A stretch of 64,000 nucleotides of DNA from Verrucomicrobiia bacterium (GTDB lineage: Bacteria > Verrucomicrobiota > Verrucomicrobiia > Limisphaerales > JAEYXS01). The notes beneath the pieces are model-generated. The model was not told the DNA's origin, searched no databases, and saw nothing but the letters and a program-made list of their open reading frames with translations. Made by a program: the position numbers and the translations under genes. Below are positions 27,127 through 35,942 of the stretch, piece after piece. The DNA lies in contig DASWYF010000034.1 in NCBI GenBank assembly GCA_036405135.1, forward strand, positions 82,721 to 146,720, read 5' to 3'. Positions within the stretch are counted from its first letter, which is position 1, and every line of letters starts with the position of its first letter.

Positions 27127-27171
27127 ATGGAGCGTGATGTACCTGTCACTTCAACCCCTCATTGAGTCCTT

Positions 27172-27207
27172 CCTTCGTCATTCGAGCTTGGTCATTGGAC
27201 ATTCTTC
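27172..27207 (-). repeat. Short-period repeat, family C copy 1
   Basis: On the minus strand it reads AATGTCCAATGACCAAGCTC then GAATGACGAAGG, iterating CAATGAC/GAATGAC units. The stop codon of the TPR gene (27192-27194) lies inside it. A related stretch is at 40562-40611. Confidence 0.65.
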
Positions 27208-28973
27208 TTCTGCTTCGCCAAAATCTCTAAATTCTTTCGCGCTACCTCATTCTGCGGATCATATTTCAACACCGCCTCCCAATGCCCCTGCGCCTTGGAG
27301 AGCTGTCCTGTCGTTGCTGCCAGCACACCCGCTGAAAGTCTTGCCTCCACATAAGCCGGCCGCACCGTCGCGATACGGTCGTACAACTCCATCGCTTCTA
27401 CATTCCTCTTTTGCCGCTCCAGCAGATCCGCCAGCAAAAACAACCATCGTGCCTCCTCAGGCGAACTCACCAGCGCCTTCCTATACTCCGCCTCAGCCTC
27501 AGCCACTTTGCCTAACATCGACAAGCTGTATCCCTTGATCACCCACCCTTCTGGATACTCCGGCTTGATCGCCAGCGATTGCTCGATCAACTGCAAACCG
27601 TTCTGCGGCCGCCCCGCATTATTCTCGATGGCCGCCAGATTTGCGAATCCACGATAAGAATTCTCATTCACCGCGATCACCTGCTCCCACAACACCCGAT
27701 CATTCAGAAACGTCTTGGAATAATCCCATGACCGCCAACCAAACCACCCCAGCGTCATCACCATAAACGTAAGGGCAACCATCCGTAACCTCCGCTGCTT
27801 CACCGCCCAATCCCATACCCACGCCACGCAAAACGCCGCCGCCACACTCGGCAGATACAGAAACCGATCCGCCCGCGGTTGATTGATCGGTATGATCCCC
27901 ATCACCGGCACCAGCGTGATGAAGAAAAACCCGATCGCGAATTGCCACTGCGCCCACGCTTTCCGCCTCATCATCAGCACCCCCGCCAAAATCACCAGCA
28001 CAGCCACCGAGAGCCAAAATGCAAAACCAAAACCCTCATCATAATCCACCGGCTGATCGATGCACATCGGATCCGGCCAGACCAGTTGCTGCAGATAAGT
28101 CGTCAAGATCACCGGCAAAGTCGCGAGCCAGCCGGAGAAACCGGCCTCCCACCCTCCCTGCTTCAACCCCGTGAGCATCGACTGCCGCAACCCCACATAA
28201 ACCACCGCCACCATCCCCAACAAAATTACCGGCACCAAAAACGCCCGTTGCTTCAGCAACTCCAGCAAGGTGAAAATGACATTGCGCTCTCCACCCTCGT
28301 CCCTTGCAGCGGAGAAGGCCGGGCTTAGGGGAGCCCCCTTAGTGCTTAAATCTCTCCGATAAATAAAAAACTCCACCAACACTAAAACCGGAAATACCAT
28401 CAACGCATCCTCCTTGCTAAAAAAACCGATAAACCCCGCCAACAATAACCCCGCCAAATCCCCCTTTTTCTCCCCCTGCCGCCACCGGTCATAAAAGAAC
28501 AACATCAACAACACGCCCAACGTCGATTGCAGCGACGCCCGCGAACTGATCCACACCACCGCCTCCGCATGCACCGGATGCAGCGCAAACCACAACCCAC
28601 CCAACATCGCCGCGATCACCGAAGCCCCCCAACGCTTCGCCAACGCAAACACCAGCACCCCATTCAGCGCATGCCAGATAAAACTCTGCCAATGCCACCC
28701 CTCCGGCTTCCACCCGAACAACACATTATCCAAGTAGTAAGAAAGATACTTCACCGGCCGATACAACTGCGCCGACGCCGTCTTGAAAAGATCCACCCAA
28801 GCCCCCGGCGTGAACACATTATCTACGTTCCGGATATCCACGTGATCGTCGTAGATAAACTCCCCCTTCACCCCCGGCCAGAAGATCAACAACCCCGCCA
28901 AGAACACGACTACCCCCAGCAACCATGGCTTAGCGTTGCTCTTTGTCGCTGAATTTTCCGGCGCGTTGTCCAT
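27192..28973 (-). CDS. TMTC-like multi-pass membrane protein with C-terminal TPR repeats
   Basis: 593 aa from the ATG at 28973, which shares one base with the methyltransferase stop (TGATG). About ten membrane helices; the first loop has FIYDDHVDIRNVDNVFTPGA, like the acidic YDD motif of GT-C glycosyltransferases and TMTC proteins, and ALHPVHAEAVVWISSRASLQ, also typical of that family. From about residue 440 there are three or four TPR units (ENSYRGFANLAAIENNAGRP, YPEGWVIKGYSLSMLGKVAE, VEARLSAGVLAATTGQLSKA). The likely role is transfer of a lipid-linked sugar to a protein, alongside the GT2 gene in the same operon. Residues 212-229 are encoded by an inserted repeat (family E), and the stop codon lies in a family C repeat. 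Confidence 0.8.
   Translation of the reverse strand: MDNAPENSATKSNAKPWLLGVVVFLAGLLIFWPGVKGEFIYDDHVDIRNVDNVFTPGAWVDLFKTASAQLYRPVKYLSYYLDNVLFGWKPEGWHWQSFIWHALNGVLVFALAKRWGASVIAAMLGGLWFALHPVHAEAVVWISSRASLQSTLGVLLMLFFYDRWRQGEKKGDLAGLLLAGFIGFFSKEDALMVFPVLVLVEFFIYRRDLSTKGAPLSPAFSAARDEGGERNVIFTLLELLKQRAFLVPVILLGMVAVVYVGLRQSMLTGLKQGGWEAGFSGWLATLPVILTTYLQQLVWPDPMCIDQPVDYDEGFGFAFWLSVAVLVILAGVLMMRRKAWAQWQFAIGFFFITLVPVMGIIPINQPRADRFLYLPSVAAAFCVAWVWDWAVKQRRLRMVALTFMVMTLGWFGWRSWDYSKTFLNDRVLWEQVIAVNENSYRGFANLAAIENNAGRPQNGLQLIEQSLAIKPEYPEGWVIKGYSLSMLGKVAEAEAEYRKALVSSPEEARWLFLLADLLERQKRNVEAMELYDRIATVRPAYVEARLSAGVLAATTGQLSKAQGHWEAVLKYDPQNEVARKNLEILAKQKKNVQ
28287..28340 (-). repeat. Family E repeat inserted in frame inside the TMTC-like gene
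   Basis: On the plus strand it ends GGAGAAGG...TTAGGGGAGCCCCC, matching the arrangement GGGGAGAAGG...TGAGGGGTGCCCCC at 35893-35924. It encodes KGAPLSPAFSAARDEGGE in a loop after a predicted membrane helix and keeps the frame open. Confidence 0.55.
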
Positions 28974-29725
28974 CACGACTTCGGCCTCCTCGCCACCGCA
29001 AAGACCGATACCCCGCACGGAAACGCGAATCTCTCCAGCCACCCCGCCTCCGCCTTGAAGATGTGATACAACACCTCATTCAACCCACCCGTGCTATACT
29101 CAAAATCCGACTTCGCCGGTTTATCTTTTGAACTGAACAACCTCGCCAGCAAACGCACCGCCGCAATCGGTGGAAACAAAAGTGAATTGAAATACGTCGC
29201 CCGCTGAATCTCGAAACCCGCCTCGCGCAAACGCACCACCAATTGCCCCTCCGTGTAACGCCGGAAATGCAGATTCACCATATCCTGCTGGCCCCACATC
29301 CATTGATACGCCGGCACCGTCATCACCAGATACCCGCCCGGCACCAACCGCTCCATCACGATCTTCAATGCACCCGCATCATCCTGGATGTGCTCCAGCA
29401 CATCGAACATCGTGATGACCTCAAACCGCTTCTCCCTCAGCTCCCCTGCAATCGACTCCACGGTCCCCACTGATACCGGCACCTTGCCGCGTTTGCCAGC
29501 AATGCCTGCATTATCCGCATCCGGCTCCATGCCATACAATTCACAATCCTTCGGATACAGTGAGTAAAGATTCAGCCCCGGTCCGCATCCGATCTCCAAA
29601 ACCTTCATACGTGGACGCCACACCACTTCCTTTGCCAACAACCGCTGCAAGATCACGCGCCGGGCACGAAACCACCAGTGGTGCTCCTCGTAGTTCGAAT
29701 ACTGCTCGGCGTAGGCGCGTTCCAT
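28973..29725 (-). CDS. Class I SAM-dependent methyltransferase
   Basis: 250 aa. The SAM-binding motifs are clear: VLEIGCGPGLNLYSLYP (motif I), the acidic end YGMEPDADNA, and ITMFDVLEHIQDDAGALKIV with VPGGYLVMTVPAYQWMWGQQ, as in the Methyltransf_11/UbiG-like group that often acts on sugars or lipids. It starts 5 nt after the GT2 gene and overlaps the TMTC-like gene by one base, so the three are translationally linked and probably modify the same glycoconjugate. Confidence 0.88.
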   Translation of the reverse strand: MERAYAEQYSNYEEHHWWFRARRVILQRLLAKEVVWRPRMKVLEIGCGPGLNLYSLYPKDCELYGMEPDADNAGIAGKRGKVPVSVGTVESIAGELREKRFEVITMFDVLEHIQDDAGALKIVMERLVPGGYLVMTVPAYQWMWGQQDMVNLHFRRYTEGQLVVRLREAGFEIQRATYFNSLLFPPIAAVRLLARLFSSKDKPAKSDFEYSTGGLNEVLYHIFKAEAGWLERFAFPCGVSVFAVARRPKS

Positions 29726-29729
29726 GATG

Positions 29730-30692
29730 CTAGAGCTTCACATCCGGTTTCACCACCCAGCCCACGGAGGAATCGATGATGAAATGCGGCCGGTTCTTCA
29801 CCTCATCGAAGATGCGCCCCACATACTCGCCGATGATCCCCATCACCAGCAGTTGCACCCCGCCGAAGAACAGCACCATCACCGCCAGCGAGGCCCACCC
29901 TGGCGGCACCTTGTCCAGCACCAGCGCACTCACCAGCGCCCATATCATCAGACAGAAACCCACTGCCGAGGCGAACAAGCCAAACCACGTCGCCAAGCGC
30001 AACGGCACTGAGGAAAATGAGACCAGCCCCTGCACCGCCAGATTCAATAGCTTGGAAAAACCATACTTTGATTCCCCTCCCGCCCTCGCCGCCCGGTCAT
30101 ACGGAAAACCCGTTTGCTTGAATCCCACCCACCCACGCAATCCCCTTATGAACGCCGCATGCTCCGGCATCCGCTTCAGGCAATCCACCACCCGCCGGTC
30201 CATCACACAGAAGTCGCCCGCATCCAACGGCAGCTCCACATTCGCCACTCTTTTCAACAAACGATAAAACAGCGCATACGCCCCGCGCAGCATCACACCT
30301 TCTTTCCGGTTCTGCCGCACCCCGTAAACCACATCGAAACCCTCCGCCCATTTATCCACCATCTTGAGCATCACTTCTGGCGGATCTTGCAGGTCTGCAT
30401 CCAGCACGCCGATCACATCTCCCTCCACATAACGCAACCCCGCGGCCACTGCCACTTGATGTCCGAAATTCCGCGAGAACCGCAGACACGCTATCGACCG
30501 GTTCTTCAACGCCGCTTCAGAGATCAACTCAAACGTCCGATCCTTGCTCCCGTCATCAATGAAAAGTATGTTGAGGTGCATATCCGTCCCCTCCTGCATC
30601 TTCTCCAGGCCAGCCAAAAGTTTTGGCAAGACCTCCTCCTCGTTGTAACAAGGAATGATCAACCCCAGCTTGGCTTGCTTTTCACACTGCAT
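29730..30692 (-). CDS. GT2 glycosyltransferase, polyprenyl-phosphate sugar type
   Basis: About 320 aa. The GT-A domain has LGLIIPCYNEEEVLPKLLAG, LFIDDGSKDRTFELI, CLRFSRNFGHQVAVAAGLRY and the DXD-like GVLDADLQDPPEVM, followed by QTGFPYDRAARAGGESKYGF; two C-terminal membrane helices (residues ~235-300) follow. This is the DPM1/GtrB arrangement that makes polyprenyl-phosphate-linked sugars, a natural donor for the TMTC-like protein downstream. The start is uncertain: ATG at 30692 is used; a TTG at 30713 with GAGG four bases upstream is a fair alternative. Confidence 0.88.
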   Translation of the reverse strand: MQCEKQAKLGLIIPCYNEEEVLPKLLAGLEKMQEGTDMHLNILFIDDGSKDRTFELISEAALKNRSIACLRFSRNFGHQVAVAAGLRYVEGDVIGVLDADLQDPPEVMLKMVDKWAEGFDVVYGVRQNRKEGVMLRGAYALFYRLLKRVANVELPLDAGDFCVMDRRVVDCLKRMPEHAAFIRGLRGWVGFKQTGFPYDRAARAGGESKYGFSKLLNLAVQGLVSFSSVPLRLATWFGLFASAVGFCLMIWALVSALVLDKVPPGWASLAVMVLFFGGVQLLVMGIIGEYVGRIFDEVKNRPHFIIDSSVGWVVKPDVKL

Positions 30693-30923
30693 GTCGCGCA
30701 CATCATTAGCCAATCAGCCTCATAAGACAACCATTCAAGAGGCTTGAAAAAATGTCGCTATTAGATAAGCGAAAGAGTCTGTATCGGTTAAGATTACACC
30801 TCGCTTTAATGTTTTTTTACAGTTTTCACAGGCACGCCTTCGTCGTGAACTTTTTTTGGCAATCGCTTTGCCACTTTCGCTGCGACCTTGCCAAAAGCCC
30901 GGCCAAAGCGTAAAAAAACAAGC

Positions 30924-31295
30924 ATGAGTCAACGCCTCCTTGTAGTAGATGACGAAGCCCCCATCCGTGAATTGCTTTCCAGCTATTTCCAAAAACGCGG
31001 CTACGCCGTCACCGCGGCCTCCAGTGCCGCCGAAGCCATCCGCGCCCTCGATGAGATTTCAGTGGATGTGATGATTCTCGACATCGCTCTCGCAGATGCC
31101 GACGGCCTGGAACTCCTCGAAAGTGTAAAAAAAGACCATCCCAAACTTCCCGTCATCATCCTTACCGGCATGGGTTTCGATGACGAACTTCTAAAAGAGG
31201 CCCTCGCCAAGAAGGCCTCCGGCTATGTGAGCAAGACGTTGCCGCTCGACCAGTTGCTGATGGAAGTCCGCCGTGTTAGCGCACAGCCCGCCTGA
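30924..31295 (+). CDS. Single-domain response regulator (CheY-like)
   Basis: 123 aa from the ATG at 30924: one receiver domain only. LLVVDDEAPIRELL holds the acidic pair, DVMILDIALADADGLELL the phospho-acceptor Asp, PVIILTGMGF the conserved Thr, and the Lys is in GYVSKTLPLDQL. There is no output domain. The hybrid kinase begins 27 nt downstream and is the obvious partner. Confidence 0.92.
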   Translation: MSQRLLVVDDEAPIRELLSSYFQKRGYAVTAASSAAEAIRALDEISVDVMILDIALADADGLELLESVKKDHPKLPVIILTGMGFDDELLKEALAKKASGYVSKTLPLDQLLMEVRRVSAQPA

Positions 31296-31322
31296 ACCCT
31301 CGCACTGAATTTTCATCACCTC

Positions 31323-32510
31323 ATGTCTTCTATTGCCAGACCTCATCGGGTCCCGCTCCGAAGCGATCTCTGCGCGCGCGATGAAAGGCTCGTTTCCCTC
31401 GGTCTGCTCGCTGGACATCTGGCACATGATTTCAACAACCTCCTGGCTCCCATCCTCGGCTACTCCACTCTGATCAAAGAGGAGTTTCCTGCGGACTCCA
31501 GCGGCCAACAATTTACCATCTCCCTCGAGAACTCCGCCCGTCGCGCAGAAAAGATACTTGATCAGACCTTGCTCGCCACCCGTCCGCAGCGCCGTTTTTC
31601 CCCGCAGGACATCGTATTTGACGAGTTGATAGCAGATGAGGTGAACAAGTGGACGTCATCCCTGCCCACGACCTCTGGTGTGAGTATCCAATCAAACCTC
31701 GCTCCTTGTGCCCTTGTCGGTGATGCCGAGCAATTTCGTCACGTCCTCCGCAATCTGCTGAATAATGCACGTTTCGGCTGCTCCACCGGCGGTCGCATCA
31801 AGGTCGAAACTGCCGTGATCCAACTTTCACCCTCTGAATGCGCCAATCTCGGCCTGCCGGAAGACGACATCATCCGGCTGCGTATTACAGACGACGGCTT
31901 CGGCATGACTGCGGAGTCCGTCGTTCGCGCATTCGAACCATTCTTCACCACGCGCCCTAAAGGTGCCGCCCAAGGGTTGGGGTTGACCGCCTGCCACAGC
32001 ATCATCTACCTCCACGGCGGTCAGATAGATATCGCCTCCGCGCCCGAGCAAGGCACCCAGGTCACGGCATGGCTGCCCATGCACTTTCTATCCGCAAATG
32101 CAACAGACGACGCCAATGCAACCGCCGAAGTCAAAGCCATGCCGGCACAACGCAAACGCGTGCTGATGGTGGATGATGACCCGCTCGTGCGGGAAACCGT
32201 CAAAACATCCCTTATCAAAGTCGGCTACGAAGTCCTTACCGCCGACGATGGACAGTCCGCCTGGAAGATGTTCACCCGCTTCCAACGCGACATCAGCCTG
32301 GTCCTGACCGATTTCCGGATGCCAGTCGTGGATGGAGTGCAACTCCTTCGCCAGATGCGTGAACTGAACCCATCCGTCCCCGTAATCCTCATCACTGGCG
32401 ATATCTCCGGCGAACTGGAGAAAAAACTCGCCGAACACAACCTTTCAGTGGAGATCGTTCGCAAGCCGTTCCCACTGGGCAACCTGGTCTCCCGCATACG
32501 CCAGTTTTAA
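31323..32510 (+). CDS. Soluble hybrid histidine kinase with C-terminal receiver domain
   Basis: 395 aa with no membrane segment and no recognisable sensor domain. The H-box is LAGHLAHDFNNLLAPILGYS (about residue 30-50), then an HATPase domain with N-box HVLRNLLNNARFG, G1 ITDDGFGM, and FFTTRPKGAAQGLGLTACHS. A receiver domain starts at about residue 275 (VLMVDDDPLVRETV; phospho-Asp in LVLTDFRMPVVDGVQLLRQM). The HDFNN type is common in NtrB-like and phosphorelay kinases. The signal must come from another protein. It converges with the sigma gene, 16 nt apart. Confidence 0.9.
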   Translation: MSSIARPHRVPLRSDLCARDERLVSLGLLAGHLAHDFNNLLAPILGYSTLIKEEFPADSSGQQFTISLENSARRAEKILDQTLLATRPQRRFSPQDIVFDELIADEVNKWTSSLPTTSGVSIQSNLAPCALVGDAEQFRHVLRNLLNNARFGCSTGGRIKVETAVIQLSPSECANLGLPEDDIIRLRITDDGFGMTAESVVRAFEPFFTTRPKGAAQGLGLTACHSIIYLHGGQIDIASAPEQGTQVTAWLPMHFLSANATDDANATAEVKAMPAQRKRVLMVDDDPLVRETVKTSLIKVGYEVLTADDGQSAWKMFTRFQRDISLVLTDFRMPVVDGVQLLRQMRELNPSVPVILITGDISGELEKKLAEHNLSVEIVRKPFPLGNLVSRIRQF

Positions 32511-32526
32511 ACGGTCTGCCCGCTGG

Positions 32527-34479
32527 TTACAGCTGAAGCCCCTGCGCCTCGATGAATCCCTGCAATTGCCTGATCCGCGTCGGGTGCCGCATCTTCCTGA
32601 GTGCCTTCGCCTCGATCTGACGGATACGTTCGCGCGTCACTTTAAATTGTTTGCCTACCTCTTCCAGTGTGCGTGCATAGCCGTCTCCCAGACCAAAGCG
32701 CAACTCCAATACCTTGCGTTCCCGCTCTGTAAGACTGTCGAGCACATTGCCCATGCGATCTTTCAAGAGGCTGTAGCTCGTCACGTCCGAAGGATTCTGC
32801 GCTGACTTGTCCTCGATGAAATCTCCGAAGCTCGTATCTTCACTATCCCCCACAGGTGCCTGCAATGAGATCGGTTGCTGCGCCATTTTTAGGATGGCCC
32901 GCACACGTTCCACCGGCAGATTCATATCATCTGCCACTTCCTCCGGTGTTGGCTCGCGACCAAAATCCTGCACGAGTTGCTTCTGCACCCGCATCAGCTT
33001 GTTGATCGTCTCGATCATGTGTACGGGGATGCGGATGGTGCGCGCCTGATCCGCGATGGATCGCGTGATCGCCTGTCGTATCCACCACGTGGCATACGTG
33101 GAGAATTTGTATCCGCGTCGATACTCGAACTTCTCCACCGCCTTCATCAGCCCCATGTTGCCTTCCTGAATCAGGTCCAGGAAGGATAGCCCTCGATTCG
33201 TATATTTCTTCGCGATGGAGATCACCAACCGCAGGTTCGCCTCCACCATCTCCGTTTTAGCCTGCAATGCCTTCGCCGACCAATCGAGCAGGCTGCGATA
33301 CTGTTTCAGGTAAACATCCACCGACATGCGGACAAAATCTTCCAGTGCCTGAATTTTCCTTTCTTCACCCTGCAAGATCATCTGCACCTGCGCAGATTTC
33401 CGTTGCTTCTGCAGATCCGCGATGACCTGTCTGCTCGCGAGGAACTTGTCATGGATGTTCTCTGCCACCACTGACATCTCCTCCATGACCTTCTGCTTGT
33501 AAAAGAATTTCACAAACGTCCGTTGCAGCTTGGCATCCAGCCGCTGGAACTCTGCCTCCAATTTCGCCAGCTTCTTCTGACCTGCTTTGCCTTCCGCCGC
33601 ACGCCACTCTGAATAAGCATCATCCACCTGCTGATCCAGAGCGCGCACATCCTTCACTAGTTTGCGCAAGCCCTTGGTGTGCTTCTCGCGTCCTTCAATT
33701 TTCTTGTCTTGGATGACGCGATCGAAACGTTCCTTGGGCGGCTCACAAATCAGTTTTTCTGCCAGCGCGATGTGCTCCTTGCCCGTGAATCCAAAACTAT
33801 AAAGGCTGCGTGCCACCCCGGCTTCCGCATCTTCGATACGCTTGGAAATCTCCACCTCCTGCTCGCGCGTCAGCAACGCCACCTGCCCCATCTGCTTGAG
33901 ATACATCCGGACCGGATCGTCCAGGATGTCCATCTTGCCCTTCTCATAATCCTCTTCCGGCTCAGCCTGCTTGACGCGATCCACCTCCGCCTGATCGACG
34001 ATATCGACCTCCAAATTCCGCAAGCGCAGGCAAAGTTCATCTAAGTCTTCCGGCGTCACCGACTTGTCCGGCAAGGCATCGCTGATATCTCCGTGTGTGA
34101 GGTATCCCTGCTCTTGGGCCAGGCGCAGCAACTCCTTCAACTTCTCCGTGAGATCGATGCCCGATTGGCTGCGGAATGTTTCGGAAATCGTGATGCCATC
34201 ACCACCCGCGTTCACTGCTGTGGCAGAAGACGCTGGCTGGATCATCACCACTAGCGCAGTTGCCTCCATCGGCTCCATAGGCGCTCTACGCGCCGTCGGC
34301 ACGGCGATCTTCGCTGCGAGCACAGGCGCCGCTTTCACCGGTGCTGGCGGGGGTGATGCCTTCGCCTTGAGCGGCTTCTTGGCAGCCACCGGCTTGGACT
34401 TTGGTTTGGGCACCGCTTTCGCGGGCTTCTTGGACGGCGCTGCTTTCCGAACGACCTTTTTGGCTTTGGTTTTGGCCAT
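32527..34479 (-). CDS. rpoD: Primary-type RNA polymerase sigma-70 factor
   Basis: 650 aa from the ATG at 34479 ([18 protein letters not shown]). A Lys/Ala/Pro-rich tail of about 75 residues is followed by a region 1.1-like segment ([20 protein letters not shown]), region 1.2 ([20 protein letters not shown]), a long non-conserved region, region 2 ([40 protein letters not shown]), region 3 and region 4 ([20 protein letters not shown]). The complete set including 1.1 and the non-conserved region marks it as the housekeeping sigma. A longer in-frame start at 34572 has no family support. Confidence 0.95.
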   Translation of the reverse strand: MAKTKAKKVVRKAAPSKKPAKAVPKPKSKPVAAKKPLKAKASPPPAPVKAAPVLAAKIAVPTARRAPMEPMEATALVVMIQPASSATAVNAGGDGITISETFRSQSGIDLTEKLKELLRLAQEQGYLTHGDISDALPDKSVTPEDLDELCLRLRNLEVDIVDQAEVDRVKQAEPEEDYEKGKMDILDDPVRMYLKQMGQVALLTREQEVEISKRIEDAEAGVARSLYSFGFTGKEHIALAEKLICEPPKERFDRVIQDKKIEGREKHTKGLRKLVKDVRALDQQVDDAYSEWRAAEGKAGQKKLAKLEAEFQRLDAKLQRTFVKFFYKQKVMEEMSVVAENIHDKFLASRQVIADLQKQRKSAQVQMILQGEERKIQALEDFVRMSVDVYLKQYRSLLDWSAKALQAKTEMVEANLRLVISIAKKYTNRGLSFLDLIQEGNMGLMKAVEKFEYRRGYKFSTYATWWIRQAITRSIADQARTIRIPVHMIETINKLMRVQKQLVQDFGREPTPEEVADDMNLPVERVRAILKMAQQPISLQAPVGDSEDTSFGDFIEDKSAQNPSDVTSYSLLKDRMGNVLDSLTERERKVLELRFGLGDGYARTLEEVGKQFKVTRERIRQIEAKALRKMRHPTRIRQLQGFIEAQGLQL

Positions 34480-34596
34480 AGTTACTCCAGTTGATAACGG
34501 GTCTGCTCGCACTCCCCACCGAGGGGAAATATCCGTGGTGCTGCCACTTAAATCAAGTGGCACACCCCACATTATTTTCAGCCGCCGATACGTCCT

Positions 34597-35808
34597 TTAG
34601 CGGCTCACATCCACACAGGCCAGGTCACCCTTGGCATTGCGGACAAAAATCTTCCCATTCGCCAGCACCGGAGCCGTCCAGCACTTGCCGCCCAACACCT
34701 GCGCCCGGGCCAATGGCTTAAATCCCTCTGGTGTAGCCTTTACCACCAGCAACTCACCCTTTTCGCTCAGCACGATCAATTTGCCATTCGCCGCCGCACT
34801 GAGCGCCCCGACACCCAATCCGTCTTGCTTCCACTTCACCTGGCCGTCTCGCAGGTCTAGGCACCGCAAGTCGCCAGGTTTCCCCGCCGAACCATGGAAC
34901 ACATACATATAGTCCTGAAAAAGCACTCCCGCGTTCATATGAATCCGCGTATCTTCCGAACGCCACATCACTTCCGGCCGCCCATCCAATATTTTCAGCA
35001 TCAATCCCGGCTGACTATGAGAGGAAATAAAAACGCGACCGCCATAAATTAGCGGATCTGTGGCATTCGTGTCGTAATCCGTCTGGAACGGAAACTGCCA
35101 CAATTCCTTGCCGCTTTTCATATCCACCGCTGTCAATTCACGATGCGAAAGGATAAGCACGGGCCTTTGCTGCGTGGCACTGAACGGAATCGGCGAGGCA
35201 TAACCTGCCGGACCATTCGTGGAAGCCCATTGCACCTTGCCGTTCATTTTATTGATGGCCACACCTGCGCTGCCCACGTTCAGGATCAAAGTTTTGCCCT
35301 CCACCAAAGGCGCTCCCGCAAAACCCCATTCCGGCACCTTCGCTCCCGTCTCCTGCGCCACATTCCGCTGCCACTGGATCTTTCCCGTGGCAGCATGAAA
35401 GGCGAAAAGGTCTCCCTGCCGTCCGAGCACATAAACCATATCTCCATCCACTGTGGGCGTAGTGCTGGTGCCACCCTCGTAGTAGTGTGCGTTCAGCGGC
35501 TCGGGATAACTATGCTTCCAGATTTCCTTGCCCGTATTCACGTCCAGGCAACAAACCGTCGCCGTATCTCCTTCACTGCCGAGAGTGAATACCCGCCCAC
35601 TTGCCACAGCCACATTGGAGAAGCCTTGCCCCACCGAAGCCTTCCACAAACGCTTGGGTCCATTGGCTGGCCAGTTCCAGCTCCAGTTCGTTTCTTGGGA
35701 GATGCCATTGAAGTGTGGCCCGCGAAATCTCGGCCAGTCATCCGCCCGCACCATGCCCGCGAGAAGCAGGCAAAGCACGGCTGCAAGGAAACAGCAGCGG
35801 TGTGACAT
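34597..35808 (-). CDS. Exported PQQ-type beta-propeller protein
   Basis: 403 aa from the ATG at 35808 with a signal peptide (FLAAVLCLLLAGMVRA). The opening DDWPRFRGPHFNGISQETNW and repeated blades with a G-x-x-Y/F-x-L/D ... A-x-x-x-x-G-K-x-x-W pattern (CLDVNTGKEIWKHSYPEP, AFHAATGKIQWQRNVAQETG, AVDMKSGKELWQFPFQTD, CLDLRDGQVKWKQDG) are those of the PQQ_2 propeller family common in Planctomycetes and Verrucomicrobia. No enzyme active site can be assigned; it may be a binding or scaffolding protein in the periplasm. Confidence 0.88.
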   Translation of the reverse strand: MSHRCCFLAAVLCLLLAGMVRADDWPRFRGPHFNGISQETNWSWNWPANGPKRLWKASVGQGFSNVAVASGRVFTLGSEGDTATVCCLDVNTGKEIWKHSYPEPLNAHYYEGGTSTTPTVDGDMVYVLGRQGDLFAFHAATGKIQWQRNVAQETGAKVPEWGFAGAPLVEGKTLILNVGSAGVAINKMNGKVQWASTNGPAGYASPIPFSATQQRPVLILSHRELTAVDMKSGKELWQFPFQTDYDTNATDPLIYGGRVFISSHSQPGLMLKILDGRPEVMWRSEDTRIHMNAGVLFQDYMYVFHGSAGKPGDLRCLDLRDGQVKWKQDGLGVGALSAAANGKLIVLSEKGELLVVKATPEGFKPLARAQVLGGKCWTAPVLANGKIFVRNAKGDLACVDVSR

Positions 35809-35877
35809 GCCGGTGAGGTAGCCAGCACAGGCAACCTTGTCAATGGTAAGGTGGGAAACGCACGGAATTGCAATCTT

Positions 35878-35924
35878 CCTTCTCCCCTCGGAGGGGAGAA
35901 GGATTGAGGATGAGGGGTGCCCCC
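35878..35924 (+). repeat. Family E repeat, hairpin-headed copy between PQQ and PPC genes
   Basis: CCTTCTCCCC (35878-35887) and GGGGAGAAGG (35893-35902) form a perfect 10-bp stem, followed by a tail ATTGAGGATGAGGGGTGCCCC. The copy inside the gene at 28287-28340 shares the second arm and the tail. Confidence 0.65.
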
Positions 35925-35942
35925 ATTGTTGTTTTTCCGTTC

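Noticed and set aside
30735..30992. Minus-strand 85-codon frame upstream of the GT2 gene
   Set aside because: Overlaps the start of the response regulator gene and has no domain character; the region is the divergent promoter gap.
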